This document shows positions 21,586-32,500 of a stretch of 64,000 nt of DNA, piece after piece. The notes under the pieces were generated by a model. It was not told the origin of the DNA. It ran no database searches and was given only the letters and a program-made list of their open reading frames with translations. Every line of letters starts with the position of its first letter. Position 1 is the stretch's first letter. Both the position numbers and the translations under genes were made by a program. The stretch covers positions 1,798,001-1,862,000 of the forward strand of contig JAMSLZ010000006.1 of assembly GCA_026027325.1 (NCBI GenBank). The letters run 5' to 3'. The stretch comes from Actinomucor elegans. Taxonomy: Eukaryota; Mucoromycota; Mucoromycetes; Mucorales; Mucoraceae.

Positions 21586-21659
21586 TTACCGATCTCTGTT
21601 TAATGTCACGTCTGATAATTAATATACATTTAAAATAAGCTGCTGTATCTATTGCAACG
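21586..21659 (+). repeat. Dispersed ~80-base repeat family, copy 6
   Basis: Reads TTACCGATCTCTGTTTAATG, then TCACGTCTGATAATTAATAT, then AATAAGCTGCTGTATCTATT and GCAACG. Well preserved at both ends. Confidence 0.65.
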
Positions 21660-21820
21660 TCAATTGGCCTACAGTCGCTAACATGAGCCTTTCTCGACTG
21701 AATAATTGTTATTTTCTTTCGTCCAGTGGCGGTTTCGTTTAGTAACAAGACTGGTATGTTTCTTATCAGTGTACATCAGATAGATTACTGCTCCACAATA
21801 TGACTAAAACAAAGGCAGCA

Positions 21821-21827
21821 TGAGTCA
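21821..21827. promoter_or_regulatory. Gcn4/AP-1-type site TGAGTCA upstream of AspRS
   Basis: A perfect TGAGTCA lies about 160 bases before the AspRS start codon. In yeast Gcn4 drives several aminoacyl-tRNA synthetase and amino-acid genes through this site. Whether a Gcn4 homologue acts here is inference from one 7-base match. Confidence 0.3.
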
Positions 21828-21985
21828 CTCATTCACCTAAATTCACTGAACAGACTGTCGGAATTACGTGATGAAATGCTCCAAGGGTGACTGCCGCTGA
21901 CTGGGAGTAAATATTTTTTTCTCGATATTTAGGCTATCTTGTTCTACGCGTGGTTCTTTTCATTTTTTTTTCTTTAAAAACAACT

Positions 21986-23837
21986 ATGTCAGCTCCTGTT
22001 CAAGACCCCGCTGTTGAAGATATCACACAAAAGACCAAGGAAGTCTACTTGGAGTACGTATAAATCAAGCAGACCACTGTAACAAAACATAAACTTATCT
22101 CTTCGATACTAATAGTGACGAGGGTAAGCCTATCACCAAGAACGCTTACAAGAAGCTTCAAAAGGATAAGGAGAAGGCTGAGAGAAAGGCTGCCACTGCT
22201 GCCAAAATCGCCGCTGAGAAGGCTGCGAGAGAGGCTAACATGGTCGTAAGTTATTTTAATTTGAAAAGGTCGGGTGCGTGAAAAAAGTTAATTAACTCAT
22301 GTTTCATGGTCTGTTCCAAAAGGATGTCTCTACTGACCGTTATGGCAAACTTCCTATGAATCAATCGCAATCCCGTACTGGTAAGTTTTATATTAAACCT
22401 TGTGCGTTTGTGTTTCGTGGCACTGACACATCGTCCTCTATGATAGACACCAAGTACGAAGATATTAACACCATCAATGCTTCTCGCGAGGGTGAAACTG
22501 TCACTGTTCGTGTTCGCGTCCAAACCTCTCGTGCTACTGGTGGAAAGATGTGTTTCTTTGTCTTCCGTCAAAACGTTTCTACCATTCAAGGTATTATTAC
22601 CGTCGATGACAAGATCATCTCCAAGCAAATGGTCAAGTACTGTGTCGGTATCTCCCCCGAATCCATTGTCGTCGTTCAAGGCAAGATTGTTAAGCCTGTT
22701 GAGGAAGTCAAGAGCTGCACTGTTTCTTGTGCTGAACTTGCTATCGAAAAGATCCACGTTGTCTCAGAAGTCAATGTTCGTCTTGCTTTCTCTTTGGATG
22801 ATGCTACCCGCCCCGAGAGCTCTTATGAGGAAGATGCTCAACTTTCTCGTGTCAATCTTGATACCCGTCTCAATAACCGTGTTCTTGATCTCCGTACTAC
22901 CACCAACCACGCTATCTTCCGTTTGCAATCTGCTGTTTGTTTACTTTTCAGAGAGTTCTTGATCGAGCGCGGTTTCATGGAAATCCACACACCCAAGTTG
23001 ATCAGTGCTGCCTCTGAAGGTGGCTCTAACGTTTTCAAGGTCAGCTACTTCAAGACAAGCGCATTTTTGGCTCAATCTCCTCAATTGTACAAGCAAATGT
23101 GTATTGCTGCTGATTTCGGTAAAGTTTTTGAAATTGCTCCCGTCTTCCGTGCTGAAGATTCCAACACCCATCGCCATATGACTGAATTCATGGGTCTTGA
23201 TATGGAAATGGCCTTCAACGAACACTATCATGAAGTTTTGGAGGTTTTGGAAGAGCTCTTTGTTTATATGCTTACCAACCTCAAGTCTCGTTACAGCAAT
23301 GAAATCGAAGTGATTAAGAAGCAATACGAATTCGAAGAATTTGAGTTCTTGCCCAAGACCCTTCGTCTTTCTTTTGCTGAAGGTGTCAAGATGCTCCGTG
23401 AAGCTGGTGTCGAAGTTGGTGAATTTGACGATTTGAGCACTGCTAACGAAAAGTTCTTGGGTAAGCTCGTTAAAGAGAAGTACCACACTGATTTCTACGT
23501 TCTTGACAAGTTCCCCTTGGCTGTCCGTCCTTTCTACACTATGCCTGATCCCGAAAACCCTGGTTACTCCAACTCTTATGATTTCTTCTTGCGTGGTGAA
23601 GAGATCTTGTCCGGTGCTCAACGTATTCATGATGCCGAGTATTTAACAGAACGTGCTAAGGCTCATGAAGTTGATATCTCCACAATCCAACAATATATCG
23701 ATGCTTTCAAGATTGGTGCTCCTCCTCATGCTGGTGGTGGTATCGGTTTGGAGCGTGTTGTTATGCTTTTCCTTGGTCTTGGTAACATTCGTCGTTCCAG
23801 CTTGTTCCCTCGTGATCCCAAGCGTTTGGAGCCCTAA
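21986..23837 (+). CDS. DPS1: Aspartyl-tRNA synthetase, cytosolic
   Basis: Four exons (21986-22053, 22116-22245, 22323-22380, 22447-23837) give 548 residues. The enzyme charges tRNA-Asp with aspartate using ATP. A Lys/Ala-rich N-terminal extension (about 25-65, [18 protein letters not shown]) is typical of eukaryotic cytosolic AspRS and helps hold tRNA. The anticodon-binding OB domain follows ([20 protein letters not shown], then FFVFRQ). The class II catalytic domain has PQLYKQM, motif 2 with [15 protein letters not shown] near residue 320, and motif 3 [11 protein letters not shown] near 514, ending RDPKRLEP, the family's usual C-terminus. Codon use is strongly biased as in the ribosomal genes, which explains long antisense frames over it. 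Confidence 0.96.
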
Positions 23838-24546
23838 ATTACTTGTCTATATAATATACTTTTTGTCATTTAAATCACTTATTTTGTGTACAATTATCAA
23901 ATAATAAAACTCCAATAAAAAGCACTTTCCATTCTGCATTATATGTGTTCCGATTCAACTAAAAGTTTGTACATTTATCAACATTCAAGGGCAGCTTTTC
24001 ATATTCTGCTTCAGGGCAAATAATAACAGTTTACTGACTCGAGAGACCTGAAGTTATTAGCAATGCAGGCTTATGTCAGCTTTGTTGTCTTGTTGAATAA
24101 ATATCAGATCTTTCACATCTAATTCAGTTCATTTACTCTAAACCTTTTTGTCTTGAAGGCAATATTGTAAGAAGTTTACCAAGTAAACTCGGTTGATTTC
24201 GATTAATTTTCGCATTTAAATAATGACTCATGCTTAGTTTACATGTATTGCTTGAAGCCTATAATACCTAATAATTGCTTTTCCTTTTGCTTAATTAAAA
24301 TGTCTCGTATTTCTTTAATCTGGGAATATGGAACGGCAATGCCACTAACTAATGCCTTAGAAAACGTATATTGTTAAAAAGATGTAGCAGAATTGAAGTA
24401 TTAATACTTGATCATAATCTTCTAAAGCGAGCTACTGCCATTTCACGGAAACCTCAGATACTCATGCTGTGAAACAAAATTACTTATAAGGTCAAAGATG
24501 TTTATTTTATTCTTGTGGGAATTGGTATTATATGTATAAATCGATT
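23838..24546. other. Convergent intergenic region, AspRS to DUF202 gene
   Basis: About 700 AT-rich bases. The left end carries AATAAA-like poly(A) signals. No gene, RNA or clear repeat copy could be supported; a fragment near 24188 (CTCGGTTGATTTCGATTAAT) may be a worn repeat. Confidence 0.5.
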
Positions 24547-25396
24547 CTATCGCTTTTGAATTATGAGAATGAACACACAAAGTAGTGCTGTAAATGTAGC
24601 AGTAGACGAAACAACAATGATCGCACGACTAGCGGGAAAATAGCCCTTAGTCATAGCCACTTGAGCATGAAAATAGCGAATAAAAGCAAAAACTTGATAA
24701 AACATACCAATTACAATGAATGACATGCCTAAAGGTCTTCCTATAGTCACCAAATCATCCGCCATGGATGGGTTTTTGACATCCAAGCGAAACAACTGTG
24801 TAAGGGCTTAAAATAATCATGAGACATAGTAAGGCACCAAGGTTTCATTATGATTCACTTACCAACTCCGATTGAAATGATTGATAGACTTGTTCTGACC
24901 CAAGCTAAATATGTGCGTTCATTGGCTAAAAAAAGAGAAATATGAGACATTGAAAAAGTTTAAATGACAATAGTACCAGAATTTCTCTAGAATTTCTAAA
25001 ATCAGTGTGTAAAAGGGTATGTGCATACTTACCAAGGTGATCTCGAGCTACAGCTACATGATTCTCTAGATACAATGATGATGAAAACCGATCAAAGAAC
25101 TTCTCCAAGCGTTGCACATATGCTACACTGTCAGTAGGTTGGCGCTGGGAATTCATTGTATCTTCTAAACTATAGTTTAATGTCTCTGTGATACTATCGT
25201 TAGATGAACGGCGTACCCTCAGTATATCGCCATTATCTTCGGATTGGGTCTGGCGTAAGGATAGCGAAGAGGAGGAATAACGACGCTTTGAGAGTCCACC
25301 AATTGATCCACGATAGAATGGATCTACTGTTTCCGGGCATGTCAAATATGTTTGTCTTGTTGGAGTAGTTTTAAGTAAGGGTCTTGATTCACTCAT
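24547..25396 (-). CDS. DUF202 membrane protein
   Basis: Three exons (25033-25396, 24863-24925, 24547-24806) give 228 residues. The hallmark of the family, DHLANERTYLAWVRTSLS, spans residues about 117-136 across the first splice junction. Three membrane segments follow: about 135-150, 168-190 and 204-226. The N-terminal 110 residues are Ser/Arg-rich and probably cytosolic and disordered. DUF202 is the membrane domain also found in Vtc1 and in VTC polyphosphate polymerases of the vacuole; stand-alone fungal DUF202 proteins have no firm function. An alternative acceptor 9 bases downstream was rejected because it breaks the frame. The domain call is confident, the biological role unknown. Confidence 0.88.
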
Positions 25397-26960
25397 TTCT
25401 ATTCGGCTCACTTTCCTTTACAGTATAGATTATGTTTCTTGGTAAAGAATACAGTAAGTACAAAAGAAATAGTAACGTATAGAAGGAAGATAGCCTGTAA
25501 ATTGTATTATAAAGAATTTAAATGGTGATCAAATGGTAAATACTCGACTTGAATAGCCGCTTTAATGATTACCCTGTGCCTCCGATTCATATCATGTGCA
25601 TATTGTTTACTTGTGAACTACAGCATGGCTACAATGACATTGTATCACAGATCAAATCTATGAGACTATAAACAAGCAACATCAAATAAAGAATACTTAT
25701 TCTTAGTTATGTATTCTATAAGATATTAGTATCATTGCCGAGCTTAGTACTAATGTGATGTTGGATTGAAGGAAAACACGGATATAGAGTACACCCCTTG
25801 CAGGTTGTACAGTCTGGATTAAAAGCTTTCATCTGATTAAGGCGCTATAGTTCGTATCACGGTCTATAACACTGTGTCAAAGATTGATTGTCTAATAAAA
25901 TTACTAATCTTATAGTAAGAGGGAATATCAAACAAGAACTGAAAGCAAACTGCATCTGTACCCCCTTAAATAAAACAGTAGCTCTTTCTTCAGATATCTC
26001 TAATTAAACAATTACTGACTCCTTAAAGGTAGATAATCCTCTAAACAGAAATCCAGACATCAGTATCTGCATTATCAGCAATCGTCTTTAGGAACAAGAC
26101 TGAGTCTTTATTTCGTTCGTCCGATTTTGAATAATAGATACGAAAATTTTTATTAGCAATATCTATATGAAATACACTTGCACACAGGATGGTGTGGAAG
26201 TTGGGTTGCTTCTACTTTAAAATTATCGAGTTTTATTTGATAAGGTGTTGATATATGATCTACTTTGCTTCATAGTCATAAGTCACATTTCTTACTTCAA
26301 AAAGTTAAAAAGAATATATATATATATACGCATGTACTCAAAACCATAAAGAACAGGACAGGGTTTACATTAGAAACTATTTCTTTAAATACCAATACAG
26401 TCAAAACCACAGTAAAGGAGCCCTGCCGCTAGGAATTTAATAATTAAAGCCTCTAAGGCTCGCTCACACCCTGAATTTTTTTTTTTGAATATCTACAAAA
26501 TGTTGATGGACAAAAAATGTAATTTCAAAGCGTATATAAATTAAATGATGTACTCAATAATGTAAAGAACACTCTGTACTTTCTTTATGTAATAAATACA
26601 CCTTTGATAAATATGTATGAATGCAATTATCATTTGAATATTTTATATACATTGAATAAATCCCAGAAAAATAGGCCTGGATATTCTCAAATATACTGTA
26701 TCTACACTGTTAATAGACTGTACCTTCAAATTATTGTGCCCATGCTTTACCCAAAAAAAGAAAATTTTAGACTATAGGTTGTTCTTGGGATTTATACGAG
26801 TAATTTCGGCTTGATGTTGCATATAATAACTATTACAAGTTTAGAATAAACTACTGTGTCTGATAGAACCATTATTGGACCCATCTATAATGAGTATACT
26901 TTACATTTAATGACTGGAAGTAAAATGCATACATTCCATGTCAACTAGTTTTTAATGATC

Positions 26961-27042
26961 TATGGATCTCTTGACCAATCCCAATCAAATGTTGCTTTTG
27001 AATATTACTTAGTACTTGTAATTAGCAGTTGCATCTACTGTA
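26961..27042 (+). repeat. Dispersed ~80-base repeat family, copy 7
   Basis: Reads GGATCTCTTGACCAATCCCA, then ATCAAATGTTGCTTTTGAAT, and ends AGCAGTTGCATCTACTGTAA, matching both ends of the consensus. Confidence 0.6.
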
Positions 27043-27468
27043 ATCTTTGCTTCACCGCCATACAGTTAATATAGTACGTTTGTCAATGAATAATTGTTTA
27101 TTATATGTGCTTTATGCAATATTATTAGGGATTCAATTCTGGAGCGTTCGACCAATTTTGGTCCAATAACGCTTCAATTTAATATTCCATGATGCTCGCA
27201 ATGTGTTCCTCTAGCTGGTATCTCTCAAATTGGACTCAATGCTCTATTACTTTAAATTAAATATAGCTTCAAAAAAAATGTATCATAGTCAGCAAGTACT
27301 TTAAAGGTTCCTGCCATGTCACCCTGAATATTGTCTTATATTTGCCCTAAAGCTAGCGTAATACTCGATGTATAAGCTTATAGTATCTGATGTTTTGCGA
27401 TGCAATCAGTTTAACAATATTTTGGCAGCAGGATACAACCTTTTAGATACTCATAAAAGATATAATCA

Positions 27469-27472
<4 letters not shown>

Positions 27473-27503
<31 letters not shown>
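27473..27503. repeat. (CT)n microsatellite
   Basis: About 15 CT units without interruption, 410 bases upstream of the RPS2 start codon. Pyrimidine tracts are common in fungal promoters, but the distance makes a promoter role uncertain. Confidence 0.9.
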
Positions 27504-27506
<3 letters not shown>

Positions 27507-27913
27507 GACTCTTATTTTATATTCTATGATTTTATTTAAAGAATTAATATCAACAAATACCTAAAATCAGCAAAACAATTGATTATTTTATACATAATAT
27601 TATAGAAATAACATACTGACATTGCAATAGTTGCTTTAATAAATCTATATCTTTCAATCCACACATCACTGAGACATTTATATCCCGAAGATTTCCATCC
27701 GAGTAATCCAATTCAATGTCCGACCGGGAACCGGTAGTTCGAGTTGCTCATCCGACATGGTAAAATGGGACGAAGAACTCGAAGAAGTGTGGATTCTTTC
27801 TTCATTGATATTATTTAAGTGAGTACCCATATACTACACAAGATTAGATACAATGAATGGATGATAGATGACTCGATACTGATGGATGGATTCTTTTTTT
27901 AATCGATTACAGT

Positions 27914-28819
27914 ATGGCCGACTCAGCTTCTGCCGGTGCTTCTCGTGGTATGACTTTTTGAAAATGTCAATGTATTGATAGCCATTATTAACCATTTTGC
28001 AATCAATTCTATAGGACGTGGTGGTTTTGGACGTGGTCGTGGTGGACCTCGTGGACGTGGTGGTAAGGAACCAATTACCGAGATTTTACCAAGAATTGTT
28101 ATTAATTATAACTTCTATTTATTACAGGTCGTGGACGTCGTGGTGAGGAAAAGAACGAGTGGGTTCCCGTTACCAAGCTCGGTCGTCTCGTCAAGGCTAA
28201 CAAGATCAAGTCTATCGAAGAGATCTACCTTTTCTCTCTCCCCATCAAGGAGTATCAAATCGTTGATTACTTCCTTCCCAAGCTCACTGATCAAGTCATG
28301 AAGATCATGCCTGTTCAAAAGCAAACCACTGCTGGTCAACGTACTCGTTTCAAGGCTTTCGTTGTCATTGGTGACGAGAACGGCCATGTTGGTTTGGGTG
28401 TTAAGTGTGCCAAGGAAGTCGCTACTGCCATCCGTGGTGGTATCATCCTTGCCAAGCTTGCCATTATCCCCGTTCGTCGTGGTTACTGGGGTTCCAACCT
28501 TGGTGAGCCTCACACCGTTCCTTGCAAGGTTACTGGTCGTTGTGGTTCCGTTATGGCTCGTTTGGTTCCTGCTCCCCGTGGTACTGGTATTGTTGCCTCT
28601 CCCACTGCCAAGCGTGTCCTCCAATTGGCTGGTGTCACCGATTGTTATACCACCTCTCGTGGTTCTACCCGTACTCTCGGTAACTTCGTCAAGGCTACCT
28701 TCGCTGCCATTGGTAACACTTACGGTTTCTTGACTCCCGATCTCTGGGAAGAGTCCGAGTTCTCTAAGGGTCCTTACCAAGAGTTCTCTGATTTCCTTGC
28801 TCAAAAGCAAAGAAAGTAA
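27914..28819 (+). CDS. RPS2: 40S ribosomal protein uS5 (RPS2)
   Basis: Three coding exons (27914-27947, 28015-28062, 28128-28819) give 257 residues. Residues about 10-35 form the arginine-methylation-type RGG segment ([19 protein letters not shown]) that marks eukaryotic uS5. The S5 double-stranded-RNA-binding fold follows ([20 protein letters not shown]) and then the C-terminal domain ([20 protein letters not shown]). uS5 lines the mRNA entry channel of the small subunit and guards decoding fidelity. A GTGAGT donor at 27819 pairs with the AG just before the start codon, so a 94-base intron in the 5' leader is likely. Codons are strongly biased. Confidence 0.97.
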
Positions 28820-29000
28820 ATCATTTTTTAAAAGCTCTTCTTGTTTAAGTAGTATAGTCTTATAAATAAACTTGCTATTTTCTCTTTCTTTTAAAAAAAA
28901 ACCAAACGATGTAATAAATAATAAATATATCTTAAAAAAAAAGCCTAATAATCTTGAAGTTTGAATTGAAAAAAACGAAGCCAGAAAAATTCACTTTTCT

Positions 29001-29075
29001 GGATGCAGCAGCTCGTTCTGACATATGCTGTATTTACCAGATATAACATTTGGCAAAGATTGACCGAGAAAATAA
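29001..29075 (-). repeat. Dispersed ~80-base repeat family, copy 8
   Basis: On the minus strand it reads CTCGGTCAATCTTTGCCAAA, TGTTATATCTGGTAAATACA, then CAGAACGAGCTGCTGCATCC. Confidence 0.6.
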
Positions 29076-29109
29076 TAATTTATATCACATTCCGAACATG
29101 CTATATACC

Positions 29110-29190
29110 TATTGTAATTTAGATGCAGATAGTGTTCCATTCTGAGCATGTGTTGCATAGTGAGCAGATGTGAGATTAAACTTGTATAAA
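29110..29190 (-). repeat. Dispersed ~80-base repeat family, copy 9
   Basis: On the minus strand it reads GTTTAATCTCACATCTGCTC, then ACACATGCTCAGAATGGAAC and TGCATCTAAATTACAAT; a clear match to the middle and 3' end. Confidence 0.65.
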
Positions 29191-29546
29191 CGTAATACTT
29201 GGGTACTTTTCTAGGGGTAATGAATATGGTGTATACAAATTCTCATTATGGATAACGACAATTGTATGTCATTAAAAATATCAGTGTTTAAACCAACTCA
29301 AATAGGACAGAGTATCATAGCAAGGTATCATTAAATCAGTTTTTAACGATATTAAAGGCGTTATAAAGACATGGTTCATAATGCAGCTTTTTTCACAACT
29401 CAAGAAATACAATAGCACTACAACGTCGCTTACCAACTGTCTTCTTATCTACGAGTAACTTATAATGTCTATTAAAACTATTTTTTAATAGTACAGCATT
29501 TGCTGTAAAAACTTTCTTTATTATTATATTGATTGTTGATGATGAA

Positions 29547-32500
29547 TTAATAAGGAATACCATTAGTAAGCTTTTGGAAATAATCGTACAATACAGTACG
29601 TTGGTTAGCAAAGGAATCCTTAATACGCATTAACATAAAATCTGCTGCTTGACGGTCAGATTTGTCCACTTGGAAACGCGTACGCATACGCTTGATCGTT
29701 TCTCCCTTAAAACAAGGTAAACCGGATTGAAGCATCAATGTGACAAGTTGCATAATCAATTCAGCATAAGGACGAACAGACAAATAGGCTTTGATTACGA
29801 GCTCAGAGAACTGTTTGAAGGCCTGCTCTTCAGAACCACCACCCATCACTTGAATCATTTCTGCAGTCAGCTTGAAAGGCGAGCTTTCCAATACACCGCC
29901 TCCAGGCGCAATATCAAAGATAAAACCGAAATCAATATGAATAATATGGCCATCATCGTCCAACATAATGTTGCCGTTATGACGATCCTTGATTTGTAAA
30001 AGATAAGAGATGACAGAGTAGGCAGCTACACTCTGTACAAAGTTGATACGAGCACGTTGGAAGTGAATGGAATCAGGTCCACCATACTTGGCCACAAAGT
30101 AATCATACAAACTGTTGACTTTTTCACGACCAAGCTGATCACGCGAGATGGAGCGAGGAATCACATCAATTACACCACGACCAGGCGCAGTGGCTACTAC
30201 ACGGTAAGGATAAACATACAAATCAAGACCAATACTAGTGAAGATGTTTTTGAATACGGCAATCAATTGTAAAGCCAATACATCTTGACGGCAATCATCA
30301 CCAACTTTGAAGATAGCGCCTTGCCAGATTTGCATAGTACGTTTGCGAGTCTCGATTTCATCAGAGGCTTTGATCAAAGCTTTGCTAATTTCATTAGGGT
30401 CTTCTTCTTCCTTTTCAATCAAGAAAGAAGCCATGAATGGTGCCTTAGCATGACTTTGAAGAGGTCTACCTGAAGTACGATTGATATCAACGACATGGCC
30501 ATCTGGGTTACTGGGAAGATAGACACCCACATCCACTTTAATCTTAGCGAGCTCTTCATCTAGTCGTTTCTATTTGAATGTATATCAGTAATACATACTA
30601 TAACGAGATACAACTCTACTGTACCTTTTGAAGAGGCTTCTTTTCGTTTTGTCCATGTTTGATGTACTCTTTCAAATAGCCAGATATAGCAGTAACATCA
30701 CCAAAGAACTTGAACTCGCGTTCATAGAAAGCACGATCTTCGCCAGTAAAAGAAGAAACCATGGTGTCGATGATTCTTTCCAGCGTAGGTTTAAGCACAT
30801 CAGCCTTGACACAGTCCTTGTCTGCATCGACATAGAAGTTGGCTTTCATGTTCCAGATAATCTGATGAGCAAACAGCTGCGAGGTTTGCCCAGCTTCCAA
30901 GATATATTTCTCGACGTAACCCAAAGCATCATAACGCAGAGCTTGTACAATTTGAGGAACATAGAAGAAGACAGTATCGATTGGATGGTATTCTAAACTA
31001 CGCATAGCATACTGCAAGATCAAAGGATGATTACCGTAAGCAGGTAAAAAGTAATTAGCTGCAGTGATGGCAGGAACAGGTGCCCAATATTGCAAATACT
31101 TCAGGTCAAGTTTAGCAGTAGGAGACAAACCTTCGCCCAACAAAATAACAAGGGCTTCAGGTACATCAACTACATCCAGAGAATTGTTGGCGATCAAACG
31201 ATGTAATTCTTTCTTGACAATAGGCTGAACAAAACGCGACTCCATTTGAACAGCCAATTTGGGAGATACACTCCAAGCAAAGCGCACAATTTCCTTCCAA
31301 GAGTCCTATTCAAACAGTATGGTAAGTAAAATTTTTAAACCATTTATCTTGACCTAGCTTACATCCGTCACAATCGATCTTTCAGTGCTACCGCTAAAGT
31401 TGACGGGTGTACCAGCACCAGCGGTATTCAAAGGATTGCACCAGACAGAAAGCTTGGTTAATTCGCTCTCCAAGAACAATAATAGCAATCGATGTGCATT
31501 CTTGTGTTGCTTCATAACATCATCCTTGGTTTTATCTACAGAAGACTGTGAGTAACCCTTATAAGCTAATAATCCAATACTTACCTTTCAAGAACATGTA
31601 ATGACCAGCAGTAATCTTGGGATTTGAGCTTTTGATCGAATTACATGTAACGAGGTAACTCAAAGAAGGCGTATCACCAACAACGGCATTATAAAAGTCA
31701 GTCATCAACTTATGCTCCATCAAAGCCAAGCTTTTACGAGCACCATAATGCCATCTAACATACAACATGCTTTAGTTCCGTATTCACCATACCTTTTTTT
31801 TTGTTGTTCTATGACTTACTTGGGAGTTTGAGAAAACCAATCGAAAGCAGCATCATAGACCAAGGATCTGAGCTTGTATTCGGCCAATGCTTCTAAACGC
31901 GTAGACTGAAGGACCTTCAAACCAAGACGAAGCAAAGAGAATCGAGCATACCTTGCAAGTGAATGGGTACTCATCAAGTTGGCGTTTTGGAAAGAATCCT
32001 GTAATAAGCGAATGAACATGTTGACCAAGTGTTTACTACGGTGACGGATAGCATAGAAACGACTGCTCAAGAACTTGATCCAGGTGATATGAGGTGTAAA
32101 CAAGAAGGTGGCAATGCGATGATTACTATCACGAATAGCCTTATCAGAAGGAGCATAAGTCATTTTACTGACAAAAGGATGCTTCACACTAGAAGTTTCA
32201 AGTTAGAATATGACACGTACAATATTCTGCCAAGCACTTACTTGAGAAGAGGCGAGAATAAACCCTTACGGTGACGTTGAGCCCAACTCCACATACTCAT
32301 CATTTCAATCATCAGCTTGTTCTCTACCTCTGGTCTTTCAACTAACATCCAGTTCCATACAGTCGTACCAATATCAAGCGATTCGGGGGTAAACATTAAG
32401 ACCGGAATATGCACCAAATGTCGAATAATATCGGCATTGATATTAGGTAAAGCAATGGCGTAACCAGCGGAGCGATGCATCACTCGGTACAAACGTTCAA

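Larger units (their letters stand above)
20290..21985. other. Intergenic region upstream of AspRS, with several repeat-family copies
   Basis: About 1.7 kb, AT-rich, no supported gene. It has a short (TA)n run at about 20787-20798 and at least three repeat-family copies (21234-21310, 21416-21470, 21586-21659), all in the same orientation within 430 bases. The AspRS promoter is in the last 200 bases, with a TGAGTCA site at 21821-21827. Confidence 0.6.
25397..27913. other. Divergent intergenic region, DUF202 gene to RPS2
   Basis: About 2.5 kb, the longest gap, AT-rich and without a supported gene. It has a repeat-family copy at 26961-27042, a (TA)n at 26316-26328, and a (CT)n microsatellite at 27473-27503. 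Near the right end are a CCAAT box (27708-27712) and a probable 5' leader intron of RPS2 (GTGAGT at 27819, AG at 27911-27912). Confidence 0.6.
28820..29546. other. Convergent intergenic region, RPS2 to STT4, with two repeat copies
   Basis: About 730 bases. Two repeat-family copies sit side by side in inverted (minus) orientation at 29001-29075 and 29110-29190. No gene seen. Confidence 0.6.

Noticed and set aside
22941..23630. 229-codon minus-strand frame over AspRS
   Set aside because: Antisense to a highly biased, certain gene; no own start context or family.
27757..27818. Upstream ATG in the RPS2 leader as the real start
   Set aside because: It would not join in frame to the uS5 sequence after the leader intron, and uS5 has its normal N-terminus at 27914.
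28115..28810. 231-codon minus-strand frame over RPS2
   Set aside because: Antisense artefact of codon bias, Thr/Ser/Gly-rich without domain features.
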